Shown here: positions 30,491 through 42,335 of the stretch, piece by piece
Layout of the letters: every line of letters starts with the position of its first letter
How positions within the stretch are numbered: the first letter of the stretch is position 1
Assembly (NCBI RefSeq): GCF_040712315.1
Contig: NC_134024.1
Coordinates: 25,990,658-26,054,657 of the forward strand
Direction: 5' to 3'
DNA from: Castanea sativa
Lineage: Eukaryota; Streptophyta; Magnoliopsida; Fagales; Fagaceae
Length of the DNA: 64,000 nucleotides
Notes under the pieces: generated by a model
Databases searched by the model: none
What the model saw: only the letters and a program-made list of their open reading frames with translations
What the model was told of the DNA's origin: nothing
Translations under genes and position numbers: made by a program

Positions 30491-30743
30491 AGTTATTTTA
30501 ATTGAAGAAGAAGAAGAAGAAGTTATTTTAATTGAGGCAATTTCAAGCAAAAACATAATTAAAAAAATTTGGTAAACATGTTGCGAGAGAGAGTAGCTCA
30601 TATTCAGAATTTCAAGTAGCACTTGTCACTAGTCTGAAGGTCTCATAGTAGGAGCGCAGCAGAGCGAGCGAATTGAAGATAAATTGGAAAATTCAATGTA
30701 CCAGTTGAAGGTTTCTTTGGAGGTATTACATATATTGGGTTTA
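30491..30743. other. Spacer with small direct repeat
   Basis: AGTTATTTTAATTGA occurs twice around a (GAA)n run (30491-30535). No other feature is visible. Confidence 0.4.
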
Positions 30744-31895
30744 TGAGTCTATGCAATACCCCAAGAGACCCAAATATATTGTAGGCTCAGCTATGGTTAA
30801 CATTAGTCCCTATATACATATCCACTTAGTATAGTATAAATGTAGTCACTAAAAAAAGTAGGCCGTCAAGCTAAACCACGTAATTTCTTGTATTCTCTCT
30901 TTTGCTTCTATACAATTTCAACATGGTATCAAAGTCACCCGATCCATGCCTCTCAACCTTTGCCTACAAATTTTTTACAGCCGAAGTAAAACTTAGTCCA
31001 AACCTTAAGGTTCTTCAACCTCAACTCTGGTACAGCAGTGTGGGCATGACCATAGTCCATCTCCAAATCTTTACAAGCCATCAGACCTACACCAGCTACA
31101 CCTTTTATGTCAACTTCAACCCATTGTGACAGCCTTTTCACTTTAAAGACACCACTACCAAGCTGCCGTCCTTGCAAATCTCCATCAGATTTAAAAGTAG
31201 TGAGATTGGCCTTCATAGAACCAACATATATGTTTTCCTTGGTCCTCATTTGATGTCACAAACTACTACTTTCACAAAGCCCAAGAACAAATCTACATAG
31301 CATTTCAAAAATCAATCAGAAACAAGGCTCCGTGCACTGTCAAGTTCAGCACGCGCCATCTGTGTGTCTCCTGTGCCACATGTGTTTACAAATCTTGTTG
31401 CATGTGCCTCTATTCATCCAACGTGCTTCATGCGCCAAGCGGCCTCTACTGTGTGCCATGGGTCAAGTTTGAGGTTAACCCTGTCAGCCCTACCAATGTT
31501 AGTAGTAATGCCAATATTGTGCCACGCTAGCAACCACATTAGAAGATTATGCCACATCATCGCCATGACAGCAGTCTCTACCACGTCCATAGCTTTGATT
31601 AAGCCTAACGTTAGTACTCCTCAATTGACATACCTAACTCGACCGAGACCCCACTTAATCTAAACCTCAAGTTAGATCTCTATTGAACCGCAAATTTGAA
31701 TTAGTGTGTTTATGTAATAGCCTAAGCATGCCCAAATATATTATAGGCCTAGTTAGGGTTTACCCTAACCCATATATACCCTACTTAGAGTACATTATAA
31801 AAACATTTGAGCATAGTAAAAATATAGCCACTGAAGGTTTTATCTGTAGAAGTAAGTTGTCAAGTCAAACTATGGAATCTCTACGATTTTAATTG
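30744..31895 (+). mobile_element. Non-autonomous LTR retrotransposon
   Basis: The left LTR (30744-30923) ends AATTTCAACA and is followed at once by TGGTATCAAAGTC, a primer-binding-site-like sequence. The second LTR copy (31705 to about 31895) shares CCCAAATATATT, TAGGCT/CCTAG and CCATATATAC blocks but fades out before its end. The ~780-bp interior has short frames without gag or pol domains. No target duplication was found because the right end is degraded. Confidence 0.7.
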
Positions 31896-32084
31896 GAGGC
31901 ACTATACATTAATTGTAAACCCTTTATTTATTTATTTTTTTTTTATAATGACATTTCATCACTTGCTCCACCAAATCATGTAAATCTTTTTGTTGATTTT
32001 CTCTTTTTTCTCCTTATTTTTTGTTAATATTCTAACATGATTTTTGACACATTTACTTGGGAATGGAAATAGTGCAACACATTA
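31896..32084. other. Spacer
   Basis: AT-rich sequence with a T run, no feature. Confidence 0.3.
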
Positions 32085-32286
32085 ATTTCATAACTTTAGA
32101 GTGTCTCATATTCGTAGAAGAGAGAATTTTGTAACTCATAATCTTGCTAGACATGCAAGACATGTTAGTGATTTAGTTGTATGGATGGAGGATGTTTCTC
32201 CATACCTCAATTGTGTATTAGTAGCCTATTATGGCTGAATTTTTAATGAAAGTTGCTAGTCTTTCTTTTATAAAAAAAAAAAAAAG
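32085..32286 (+). pseudogene. 5'-truncated LINE 3' end with poly(A)
   Basis: The frame from about 32097 reads VSHIRRRENFVTHNLARHAR, then HVSDLVVWMEDVSPYLNCV and a stop. This is the end of the RNase H-like domain of plant L1-type LINEs. It is followed by the usual short 3' region and a run of A at 32271-32285. Only about 200 bp of the LINE are present. Confidence 0.78.
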
Positions 32287-32828
32287 AATGTTTTATGCCA
32301 AAATAATTGGAGAGTAAATCGGATTGTTTAGAATCTTTCTTCTAATGGAGAAACTGAATAAACATATCTAAACAACTTGAAGCTTTCGGAATCCACTCGC
32401 CTATTCTCTTCTCCTAATGAAACAATCATGGCTACCACTTTGTTAGGTTCCAAATAACATATCAATTACAATTCATTCTGGTGCTATTCTTCGACCATTC
32501 AATGTTAGCTATATTCAGCGACCATGTCAAAGGTATAACAGTATCTTCAAAGTAGTTGACTCACATATTGTTAAGGTTTTTCTGTTCGGAAGATGGGTGT
32601 GTCATTGTCATCATTTTTGCTGCTAAAGTTGTGAACTTTGAATGGTAGTTGGAAATTTTTCCTACAATCTTGACATGTGTAATTATGAATTGTAGAAAAA
32701 AGATGATTGGTCTATGTCAAAATGATAATTCACTAATCACAATTACATAGAATCAAGTTGTAGCAAAGTCTACTGTTAGTAAAAGAACTATAGTATACAG
32801 CAAGCAGGATAAATAATAATTAGGAAAT

Positions 32829-32869
<41 letters not shown>

Positions 32870-33376
32870 GGGCAATTGGAAAATGATATTTTAACATCAT
32901 AATTGATGTGTGAAAATAGAACCACCCGAGATTAATTTTTATTTTTATTGTTTATTTTTAGAATCCACCCTAGATAATATTGGCACTCTTACCACTGGTT
33001 ATTTGGTTAGTGAAATAATGGTAGATTCTTTGGTTAAGGTGAAAGCAAGTCATCAAGATTAATTGAATATGGATTTAATAGGATATGACCAGGCAGGTGT
33101 TGGGGACAAATAATATAATAAACATTGGCTCCATGCTTTTAAAAAGCTTAGCCTGAGTCAATCTGATGGGAAAGATAAAAGAAATATTGTTTGGTAGAAC
33201 AAACTTTACCTGTTCATATAAAAAATTAAAATAATAAGAACAGACTTTACCCCACAACCCAACATATTATTTGAAAAAAGATTCCACTTTACAAATGCCA
33301 GTAATTGATCAATTATTAAATCACAGTTTCTAAATGAATTATAAGGATGGGAAACGCTGCCTATGATTTAGGCTTG
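32287..33376. other. Intergenic with AT microsatellite
   Basis: No gene is visible. An (AT)n run lies at 32833-32862. The interval ends at GTATT, the target duplication of the Copia element. Confidence 0.4.
32833..32862. repeat. (AT)n microsatellite
   Basis: About fifteen AT units. Confidence 0.85.
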
Positions 33377-33381
33377 GTATT

Positions 33382-33827
33382 TGTCTTTGTAAACACAATA
33401 ATAATGAAAATAATACAAAGAAAAACTGAATAATACTTCTGAATATTATTTATTTAAAGAGAGAAATTACACAATACTATTTAGACTGAGGCGCGACACT
33501 CGTTTTCTCTAAGAAGATTCAAGCATTTAGTTAGTAATTATTTTGAATGGGCTATTAAGTAGGAGGACCCAAAAGGTTGATTCATTTCCATTTTTGATAC
33601 CTTCACTCTTCATCTCCCCCTGCGCACGTATCTAGCCTAATATCTGAGACAATTTATGTTAGCCCATTAATCACCATAATTAAAAAGAATAAAATAATCT
33701 CTCTCATTTTCAATATAGGATTAAACATTTTCACTGACTCATCATCTTCCATATTTACTCCCACATCTTTACATTTATGTTGTAACATTTATTCATTTTA
33801 AATATTTAATATTAAAACGCTCTAACA
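33382..33827 (-). repeat. 3' LTR of Copia element
   Basis: 446 bp, plus-strand ends TGTCTTTG and CTCTAACA. The part from about 33535 to 33827 aligns with the 5' LTR at 38003-38298 (shared TTCATTTCCATTTTTGATAC and AATTAAAAAGAATAAAATA). Confidence 0.85.
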
Positions 33828-33838
33828 ACCCCCACTTA

Positions 33839-34426
33839 TTTGAATATTAAATTTTAGTTCAAAAGAGATTACTAGGCAAAGATGGGTCACTATGCATCAT
33901 GAAGGTTCTGCATTAAACTTTCACTTAGTAAAACAACGATCTCAACTCCAAAGTCGTAATAGTTTTCGACTTGAACTAGGATTGCTTAAGGGAAATTAAG
34001 CGTCACTGCTTACACATAACAACCCAGGTGTTGACATGAGCTTTTATAACTAGCACTTTACGATCGTGTGTTGATCCCAGTTTCATGAGTGTATTTGAGA
34101 TTAAGTCAAAATCTCATAGGAAGTGGTCCCACCCCTACGCTCACATAGGTGAAATTTTGTCAAGAGTGCTCCTGTAATTCTGACACCCCACTCATACGAG
34201 CTACAAATTTCACTAAGAGTTTTTTACTCAATCTCTCCACATTACAGGATAAATGCACTTACATCATAGATATGAACAATTTAAAAATTATTTATAAAAT
34301 AAATAAATAGTACATTTCTTACGACTATCGTATGTTTCATTTTTCCCATTGAACCCAATTCTCAGGATCTCTAGGCCTTGAGTTGGGTATCCTCATACAT
34401 GGCTCATGATTCTATGAACTTTAGTC
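33839..34426. other. Copia 3' untranslated region
   Basis: Between the RNase H remnant and the 3' LTR. No frame is recognisable. Confidence 0.5.
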
Positions 34427-35870
34427 TCATCCCCTCAATGTATTCCAAACGCCATCTTTTGCCAAGGCCTTAGTAAATGGATTTGCAAGATTATCATTAT
34501 ATTTAATATAATCCACAGTTATGATACCACTACTCAAATAAGATCGCACAGTATTGTGATTTCTTATTATAGGTCCGGATTTACCATTGTAATAACAGTT
34601 TTTAACTCTACCAATTGTGGTAGTGCTATCACAATGAATTAATATAGGTGGAATTGGTTTTTCCCAAAGTAAAATTTCATATAACAAATCTCTAAGTCAA
34701 TCTGCCTCTTCACTAGCTAAAGCTAATGCTATTAATTCAGCTTCCATTGTTGAATTAGCAATTATTGTTTACTTTTTACATTTCCAACAAATAGTACCAT
34801 TACTTAAGGTAAAAATATAACAAGTGATAGAAAGAGAATCACCTGACAAAGTATTCCAATCGTTATCATTAAAAGCTTCAATCACAACAGGATATTTTTT
34901 TTAAAAATAAACCATAGCTTCGGTACCAATTAAATATCTCATGACTCGCTTAATAGCTAGTCAATGATCTTTACTATGCTTGCTAGTAAATCTGCTAAGC
35001 ACTCCTACTGCATATGCAATGTCAGGTCTAGTACAATCAGTAGCATAACGCAAACTACCAATGATGCTAGCATAATCCTTTTGATTAAAAATCTCATCAT
35101 CATTATTCACAAGAAATAAATAAATACTAGAATCAAAAGGAGTAGCTATACTTTTGTAATCATGAAAATTATATTTTCTCAACATAATGTGATTGATCAA
35201 GAAATATTCCATCACATATTTTTGTAATTTTTATGCCCAAAATAAAAGTAGCCTCACCAAGATCTTTCATATCAAAATGGCCTTTAAGCATATTTTTTGT
35301 TTCATTTATAACATGCATATTAGAACCAAAAATCAACATATCATCAACATAGAGGTTAATAATAACATGTAAATTATTCCATGATTTAGAATAAATACAT
35401 GTATCACATTCATTTGATTTATAACCATTCTCAATCATGCAAGAATCAAATTTTTCATACCACTATTTTGGTGCTTGTTTTAAGCCATATAGGGATTTAT
35501 TTAGCTTACATACCTTGCTTTCTTGTCCAGGCTCTACAAAGCCTTCGGGTTGATCCATATAAATCTCTTTCTCTAGGTTCTCATTTAGAAAAACTGTTTT
35601 TACATCCATTTGATGAATTTGCAGCAATAGCAATTAACAATATAATAGATGTAATTCTTGTTACCAGAGAAAAGTATCAAATAAATCAAGATCAATTTTT
35701 TGTTTAAAGCCTTTTACAACAAGTCTAGCTTTAAACTTATCTATTGATCCATCCAGTTTCAATTTTTTTCTAAGGACCCATTTACAACCTATGGTCTTAC
35801 AACCCGGTGGAAGATCTACTAATTTTCAAGTTCTGTTAGAAATTAGAAATTCCATCTCACCACTAACAAC
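34427..35870 (-). pseudogene. Copia reverse transcriptase and RNase H remnant
   Basis: Three overlapping frames. At 35169-35438 the RT core reads INLYVDDMLIFGSN with the catalytic YVDD, followed by MKDLGEATFILGI. At 34961-35215 the connection region reads YASIIGSLRYATDCTRPDIAYAVG. At 34427-34687 the RNase H end reads IHCDSTTTIGRVKN, then DYIKYNDNLANPFTKAL. The RT N-terminus (35440-35860) survives as EIYMDQPEGFVEPGQES in a frame with stops. The catalytic motifs survive but the polyprotein frame does not. Confidence 0.9.
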
Positions 35871-36290
35871 CTATTTCCAAAACATAGCATCAGGTGATGT
35901 TAAAGTTTCTTTTAAATTTAGGGGATTTTCCTCAATGTTAAAAACATAATAATCAGGACCAAAATCCTTTTCAACTCTAGCTCTTTTACTCCTTCTAGGT
36001 TCCATTTCAAAATTTTCTTGATTTTGTAAATGTGAAGTTGAACTAAGTTGTGATAAAATATTTTCTTCACCCCCACTACTTTTCAATTTAAATGAAAATT
36101 TTTCTTCATGAAAAATTGCATCACCAGATTCAAAAATTATTTTGTTTTCAAGATCAAAAAATTTATAGGTTGCACTATTAATCGCATAACTAAGAAAAGC
36201 ACAGGTAGTAGCTCTTATACCTAATTTAGGTATTTTAGGGTTAGTAAGCCTTATATAAGCAAGACAACCCCATACTCTCAAATATTCCAA
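35871..36290 (-). pseudogene. Copia region between integrase and RT
   Basis: 139 codons beginning MEYLRVWGCLAYIRL, then TCAFLSYAINSATYKFFDLE and EPRRSKRARVEKDFG. This is the usual integrase C-terminal and linker segment of Copia polyproteins. A single stop separates it from the integrase frame that ends at 36309. Confidence 0.85.
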
Positions 36291-36308
36291 ATTTGACTTA
36301 TGTCATTT

Positions 36309-37235
36309 CTACATCTCAAAAGGTGTGGTATGTGATTTTTTATGTGGCATCCTATTCAAAACATGACATGCAGTTAAAATAGCTTCACCCCAAAAATGTA
36401 AAGGTGCACTAGATTCAATTAACATAGCATTTGTTAACCCAATTAGAGTTCTATTTTTTCTTTCAGCCACACCATTAGAAGCAGGTGAATATGGTGCAGT
36501 AGTTTCATGGATAATTCCCAAAGACTGAACAAATGAGTTGAATGCACTTGATTCATACTCATGACCTCTATCACTTCTTATTCTTTTTATTTTTCTACCG
36601 AATTGATTTTCAACTTCTTTTAAAAAATCTTGAAATTTTTCAAAAGTATCACTTTTATTTTTCAACAAATACATAGTTGTATATTTTGAGAAATCATTAA
36701 TAAAATTGATAATATATTTATTTCCCCCACGAGTTAAAATTCCCTCAAATTCACATAAATCGGAGTGAATTAACTCAAGTAATTCGATATTTCTTACAAC
36801 ACTTTTATGAGGACTTTTTGTAATCTTAGCTTGACTACAAGTTTCACATTTTTTAAAATCTTTTGACAGTCTTGGAATTAATCCTAAACTACTCATAATT
36901 CCCACATATCTACTACTTATACGATACAAACGAGCATGCCAAAAATTAATAGAAGAAAGCATATAAACTGAATTGGTAGATGCTTTATTATTCTCAACAT
37001 TCAATTTAAACATTCCATCACAAGCATAACTCTTGCCCACAAATAATCCATTTTTAATGATTGCATAATTATCAAATTCTATAGTTTGCTTGAAGCAAGC
37101 CTTATTAAGCAAAAAACTTGACATCAAATTCTTCCTCAGTTTTTTCTTCTTCAAAATGAGTGTACAACTTGAACAAATTTTTGTCATAGCAAACGTGCCT
37201 ATTAGCACCCGAATTTGCCCACCACCCTTCAACAT
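36309..37235 (-). pseudogene. Copia integrase remnant
   Basis: 308 codons. The pre-integrase segment reads INFWHARLYRISSRYVG, then CETCSQAKITKSPH. In the family this is normally WHARLGH..., so the second zinc-binding His appears to be lost (Arg). The catalytic triad is present: HSDLCEF, RSDRGHEYESSAFN and NGVAERKNRTL. The first ~70 codons are out of frame relative to the protease, which lies in another frame at about 37100-37225. Confidence 0.9.
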
Positions 37236-38000
37236 ATTGCGCCATATTGATGCTTGTAATAATAGCCACTAAAGGCTCTTCGATTACGTTAACCTGCGAG
37301 ACAAATTTACGTTTCTGAAATTTGCAAAATCGAGCAATATGCCCACTCTTGCCACAGACAAAACAAGATTTATTAAATTGATCTTGTAAAGGGGATCATT
37401 GGATCTTATTGTAATTTTTATTTGGGTTTCCCCTTCCTTGAGGTCTATTAAAGGCTCTCTTTTTAGGCTTCAATTGACTATTTCTAAGAAAATGATTTTT
37501 GGGCATATTATTATTGGCTGAAATAAGGTTTACCTTTGTGGTGGTATTACCATTACTCTCTTGTGTCATGAGTGCATCCTGTCCTCTAGCCTCCTCCTCC
37601 ACACGGATGCGTGTGATCAAAGTCTCCAAGGATGTCTCCTATTGTTTGTACCGCAAAGTCTTTTGGAACTCCCTCCAAGATTGTGGTAGTTTATCAATTA
37701 TGCCAGCTACCACCAAATTGTCTCAAATCTTTATGCCTTCAGATCTCAATTTTGCCACAGTCATTTGGAAGTCTTATGCTTGATTCACCATCGATTTTCC
37801 ATCCATCATTTGGTAACAGAAAAATCTACTAGTAGCATATTTCTTTGCATCAGTCTCCTCGGTATTATACTTGCTTTGTAAAGTTTTTTAAATTTTCTTA
37901 GCAAAATTATAAGTTGTATCTAATAATTATAGAAATGATCGGCAAGACAATTCAAAAAATAAGAGGCTCTCTTTAACGGGCCATTTACTCACCAATAGAT
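37100..38000 (-). pseudogene. Copia gag (C-terminal part) and protease remnant
   Basis: From the right, the gag fragment reads [16 protein letters not shown], then LPQSWREFQKTL and [24 protein letters not shown] zinc knuckle [14 protein letters not shown] lies at 37324-37365. The protease site reads [11 protein letters not shown]. The family motif is DSGA, so the catalytic Asp is Asn here (codon at 37213-37215). The N-terminal half of gag is missing. Confidence 0.85.
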
Positions 38001-38002
38001 AT

Positions 38003-38298
38003 GCTAATTATTCTAAATGAGTTGTAAAGTAGGAGGATCCAAGAGGCTGATTCATTTCCATTTTTGATACTTCCACCATTCACCTCCCCATTGTGTACAT
38101 ATCTAGCCCAATATCTGAGACAATTCATGTTAGCACATTAATCATTACAATTAAAAAGAATAAAATAGTCTCTCTTCTTTTCAATGTGGGATTAAGTATT
38201 TTCACTAACTCCTCATCTTCTATATTCACTCTCACTTTTTTATATTTATGTTGTAATATTTATTCATTTTAATTATTTAATATTAAAATGCTCCAACA
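38003..38298 (-). repeat. Truncated 5' LTR of Copia element
   Basis: Matches 33535-33827 of the 3' LTR, ends CTCCAACA at 38298 and stops abruptly near 38003, where gag sequence follows. About 150 bp present in the other LTR are absent. Confidence 0.8.
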
Positions 38299-38303
38299 GT
38301 ATT

Positions 38304-40279
38304 GAATAATGCTAATTTTGTTAGTTATAGTGTCATCCGTGAGATCAAATTTGAATTAAAAGGTTTGTAAACAACTATACATGAGCAGAACTACTTACCA
38401 AAACCAATTGTTGGAGCTACACTTCAAGGGCATGAGGAGTCTTCAGGTCACATTTGTGGATTTAGGGTTTTGCTAAATTGAAATTACATATTTATATTTT
38501 GAGAGTTTTTGAATTTTACACTACGAAATTTTAAAATTTGGGGTTGTAAAATTCAAATACTCTCATACTTTATAGGTAAAATCTAAATTTTGTAATGTTA
38601 GAGTGTAAAATTAAAACCTTCAAACTTTAAAGAGTTAAAATTTAAATTCTAAAATTTCAAAATGTAAAATTCAAACAATCTAAAGTCTAGGATGTAATCT
38701 AAGACTTACCTTTGAAAAAAGAAAAACTATAGTTTGCAAGAGAAATTGAGTCGGTAATACTGTAAACTCAATCAAAAAAATCAATCAACTCCACCTCATA
38801 AGCCATGTGGACCTCAGCTGCCTTCACTTTCACTTCAACAATGGACTTCACTTTTACTTCAGCCAAGTACAAATCAATTACCACACATTATTAGGCTTTT
38901 AGCTTTATAGGACAATTTGCTTTTCCAAAATTGGCTTTTAAAAGTATTTGTCATTATCTTCTTAAACATTATTGACACGCAACCATGATACGTAAGCCAA
39001 AGCCAACGTGTCAGTCACGGTGAATTATATTTTGTGACTTTTACGGTATAATAATTGCATTCTAATGCTTATCCCAAAAAACAAAATTAGCATTCTAATA
39101 AATCAAGATTTATATCTGATTATGCTTTTTGGATAAGTCATATTATGATTATTTTGTTTTTTCTTTTTGATAAGTCATATTATTATGGTTATGCTTATAA
39201 AACCCCACTCTATTTAATTATTTTGTTTGAGATACGCACCTAAATCTATGAAGTAATAAAGTTATTTATCTTCTCCCCCATTTGCAATAAATCTATTCTT
39301 ATTCACGAAAAAAGTACTTTATTAAAAATTAACAAAAAAAATCTCTGATTCAGAAAAAAATAACAATAAAAATGAAAACTATGACCAAAGAAATACTACT
39401 TGACTATAAAAGGTCTAGAAGACAAAGAAAAGTATATATATAGAAGGAGAAAAACAAAGTGCCTTGCCTAGAAAGAAAGTCGAAACCGGTACTCAAGGCT
39501 TAATCAGACAATATAATTACTAATCAACGATCATATATTCCACAATCACATAAACTATTTTTCTGTTGTGTACGTGTGTTTGGATGGGACGATTTTCATT
39601 CTTTTAAAAAATGACCAGATATTTAAGAAATCAATTAATTAATTAAATCCTTCTCGACCGACCTTGGGGACACGTTATCAGATATTAAGCCAAAAAGTCA
39701 GCAATGTGGAGGGGTCATAGGATATGCATATCAGCATATGCTAGCCTTTTCCATCCACAAAAAAAAAGAGAGATGAAGATGAAAAGAAAGACAAAACCCA
39801 AAGCTCCTCAAAAGACACAAAAGCCTAAAAACAAAGAAAAAAAAAAAAAATTATATGGCCCTCCATCTAGAACAGCTTGACTTTACAAATCCATCCCTCC
39901 CTTTCCATCTTAATCAGCAATGACCTAAAAAGTCTAGATGCAGTAAACTGTGACAAATAATTTGAGGACCAATAAGGTAACAAGTTTTTACCTTGGTAAG
40001 TAAAAAAAGTACTATTAGTGTCGATTGAGATAAGAACTGGTAAAAGTTTTTATTAATAAGTAATGACTCTTGGCGTATGTAGGATTGCTCTTTGCTAATA
40101 AGTAATAATCCCTCAATTAAAACTTAGTTGCCAAGAAATTGACAGGAAGACTAAAGGGTCTGTGACGTTGATAATGTAATGTCCCTACACCACCAACCAT
40201 CACCATTCTTTCAAACAAACCAAAATCAAACACCCTTGTAATATCTCTCTCTCTCTCTCAGTTTTCCCGGGAGAAAAAT
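38304..40279. other. Intergenic and promoter region of the 40280 gene
   Basis: The first part (38490-38700) is an AT-rich imperfect repeat of TGTAAAATTCAAA-like words. The rest has no recognised frame. A (CT)n leader TCTCTCTCTCTCTCTCA lies at 40245-40261, just before the start codon of the next gene, a common feature of plant 5' leaders. No TATA box was assigned with confidence. Confidence 0.45.
40245..40261 (+). promoter_or_regulatory. CT-repeat in the 5' leader
   Basis: A TC dinucleotide run about 20 bp upstream of the ATG. Plant core promoters and 5' UTRs often carry such pyrimidine patches. A regulatory role is inferred. Confidence 0.45.
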
Positions 40280-41516
40280 ATGCTTGATCCTGGCACAAAA
40301 CTACTCCAAAACCGTACACAATCCACGGATCGTATTGGAAAAGTATGTGCTGATAGTTATGACAGTTCTGAACCCCGGAACTATGGTCCCAGGGCTAGAA
40401 AAACTGCTCAAAACTACACAAAATATAATAGTTGGAATGGCATGGAAGTGAAATTTGAACCAGAAATGAAGGTGGTCGATGAGTCTGGCATTTGTTCACC
40501 GCCTTTGTGGAAAACAAGCCCACCCAGAAGTCCCCAACACAGAGCAAATCACTACAGAAGCTTATCTCCAACATCAAGAACCCAAGCCATTGCCAGAGGC
40601 CAGAGAGAGCTCATGGAAATGGTCAAGAACATGCCTGAGGCTTGCTATGAGCTTTCCTTGAAAGATATTGTGGAGCAACCAAAAGTACTTGAAGCTAGAG
40701 AACGAGAAAGTAGTGTGTCTGAAGAGAGGGATTTGAGCACTGAGGTTTTGTATAAGAGGGAGAATAGTAAGAAGAGGAATGATAAGAGGGCACAATCGCA
40801 AGTAGTGAAAAGAAGTGCAAGCATAAATAATGGAGGGTTTTATCTTAAGATGGTGTTTCCTGTATCTTTAGGGTCTAAGAAGAACATTAATAAAAAGAAG
40901 AAGAATGATCAGTCTTCTGTGACAAATACAAGTGCAAAAGTTTCTCCTAAGCCTATAGTACAAGATGGATCTTCAAAGGGTGTAGATAAGGAGTGGTGGA
41001 AGAAGAGAATTTCAGTATCTGGTGAGAGTGAAAGTGGCAGGTCGAGTACTAATAGCATGAAAAGCACTGGAAGCAGCAGCAGCAGCAGCAGTAGAAGCAG
41101 CAGAAGCGGAAGCAGAAGCAGCAACAACAGGTATGTATGTTAGAAGTTAGAACTCATATTTCGATTACTGGTTTATGTTTCATTAATATCTATTAGACAT
41201 AAATCTATAGAATTCATCTGGGTTTTGAATGGATAATTGGAAAATTTGTTATGAATAAAGGTTATGAATTTGGAGATAAGTGAAAAGCAGTATGGTGTTA
41301 CATGTTTGGACTTCAATGGTTTGTTTTTCATACAATTGTCTATTCAAAATTCATTTTTTTGGGAATCAAAGAATCTGTTTTCTTGTCTGTTAGGAAAGTA
41401 TAGCTGGGTTTCTATGCATTTATTTTATAAATTAACCCAATTATTTTCTTGACATTTTAGAAGCTGCTCTGGTCTGAAACAGAGGAACCCTGTTTTTGAT
41501 GGATCCATTGTTTAAA

Positions 41517-41559
<43 letters not shown>

Positions 41560-42335
41560 GTCTGTAATAAATTAATAATTATAAATCAATTGGTTATTCT
41601 TGTTCAAAAATCAGGTTTTTGTGAAAATTCAATCTAGACTCTAGAGTATTCTGATGAATGTTGAAAGGAAAATATGGCTTCAATATCCATCCTATAACAG
41701 TATTGAAGTCCAAACTTTCTGCACGTACAACTTAGCTGTCCATGTAGCTAGATCCTTCTGCTTTGGCCAAACCTCTAATTCAGGCCAAGTACAAATTAAT
41801 GATGTGGATTTGCAGTTGGGAATAGTTCATTGCATAGGTTTGTTTTCATTCAATGTTCAATAAATTTGTAGGGTTGGGTGTTCTGCCAAACATATTTAAT
41901 TACTATCAAAACTCAAAAGCCGTTAAAGGGATAAACAGATATTTAAGAATCAAAAAATGTTAACTAATGTTGGTTAATAATCTATTTAAATAAAATTTTT
42001 ATGAAAAAAATTAATATTTTGACAATTTTTTTTATTTTCTATAAAAGTGATTTTGCTTAAGATAGATTATCAACTATTGCTTTAAAGGGCATCCGCTTCT
42101 TTACAAATATTGGCCTGCAAAATTAAGTAGTTGGTATTAAATTAATTGGAAAATTTTATTACGAAATTTGAGCAACTTTTTCAGCAATTCCTGTCATTTT
42201 ATTTATTTATTTATTTATTATTAATTAGTATTTGGTAGAGATATTTAAATGTTGGAACTAATGTAATGCAGGAAAAAGAGTGGTGGTTGCTGGTCCTTCA
42301 TCCGCAACAAGAAAAGGCAAATGCGGAGTGAATGA
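40280..42335 (+). CDS. Two-exon gene, 304-residue Ser/Lys-rich protein, function unknown
   Basis: Exon 1 is 40280-41130 and ends ...GCAACAACAG before GTATGT. Exon 2 is 42272-42335 after ...TAATGCAG. The join gives Arg at residue 284, then a tail containing SGGCWSFIRNKKR and a stop. Without splicing the frame would end four codons past the donor, at YVC. The protein has a conserved-looking core at residues 83-133 (SPQHRANHYRSLSPTSR, then RELMEMVKNMPEACYELSLK), a basic middle, FYLKMVFPVS at 187-196, WW at 229-230 and a Ser/Arg/Gly-rich run at 253-280. No enzyme motif, signal peptide or membrane segment is visible. I believe uncharacterised plant proteins share this core and the Cys-Trp tail. 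The basic low-complexity make-up suggests a nuclear or regulatory protein, which is inference. Confidence 0.85.
41131..42271 (+). other. Intron of the Ser-rich protein gene
   Basis: 1141 bp, GTATGT donor and TGCAG acceptor, AT-rich. It holds an (AT)n microsatellite at 41526-41554 preceded by an A run and a (TTTA)n patch at 42200-42220. No transposon ends are seen. Confidence 0.85.
41526..41554. repeat. (AT)n microsatellite in intron
   Basis: About fourteen AT units after a run of A. Confidence 0.85.

Larger units (their letters stand above)
33382..38298 (-). mobile_element. Degraded Ty1/Copia retrotransposon, TSD GTATT
   Basis: Minus-strand element with LTRs at 33382-33827 (3' LTR) and about 38003-38298 (5' LTR). 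It is flanked by GTATT at 33377-33381 and 38299-38303. Reading leftwards, it has partial gag with a CCHC knuckle, protease, integrase, reverse transcriptase and RNase H, the Copia domain order. A polypurine-like AAGTGGGGGT abuts the 3' LTR (33828-33838). All frames carry stops or shifts. A deletion removed the inner ~150 bp of the 5' LTR, the primer binding site and the N-terminal half of gag. Confidence 0.92.

Noticed and set aside
40909..41127. Leu-rich minus-strand frame that looks like a membrane segment
   Set aside because: It is the antisense shadow of the Ser codon run in the real gene on the plus strand.
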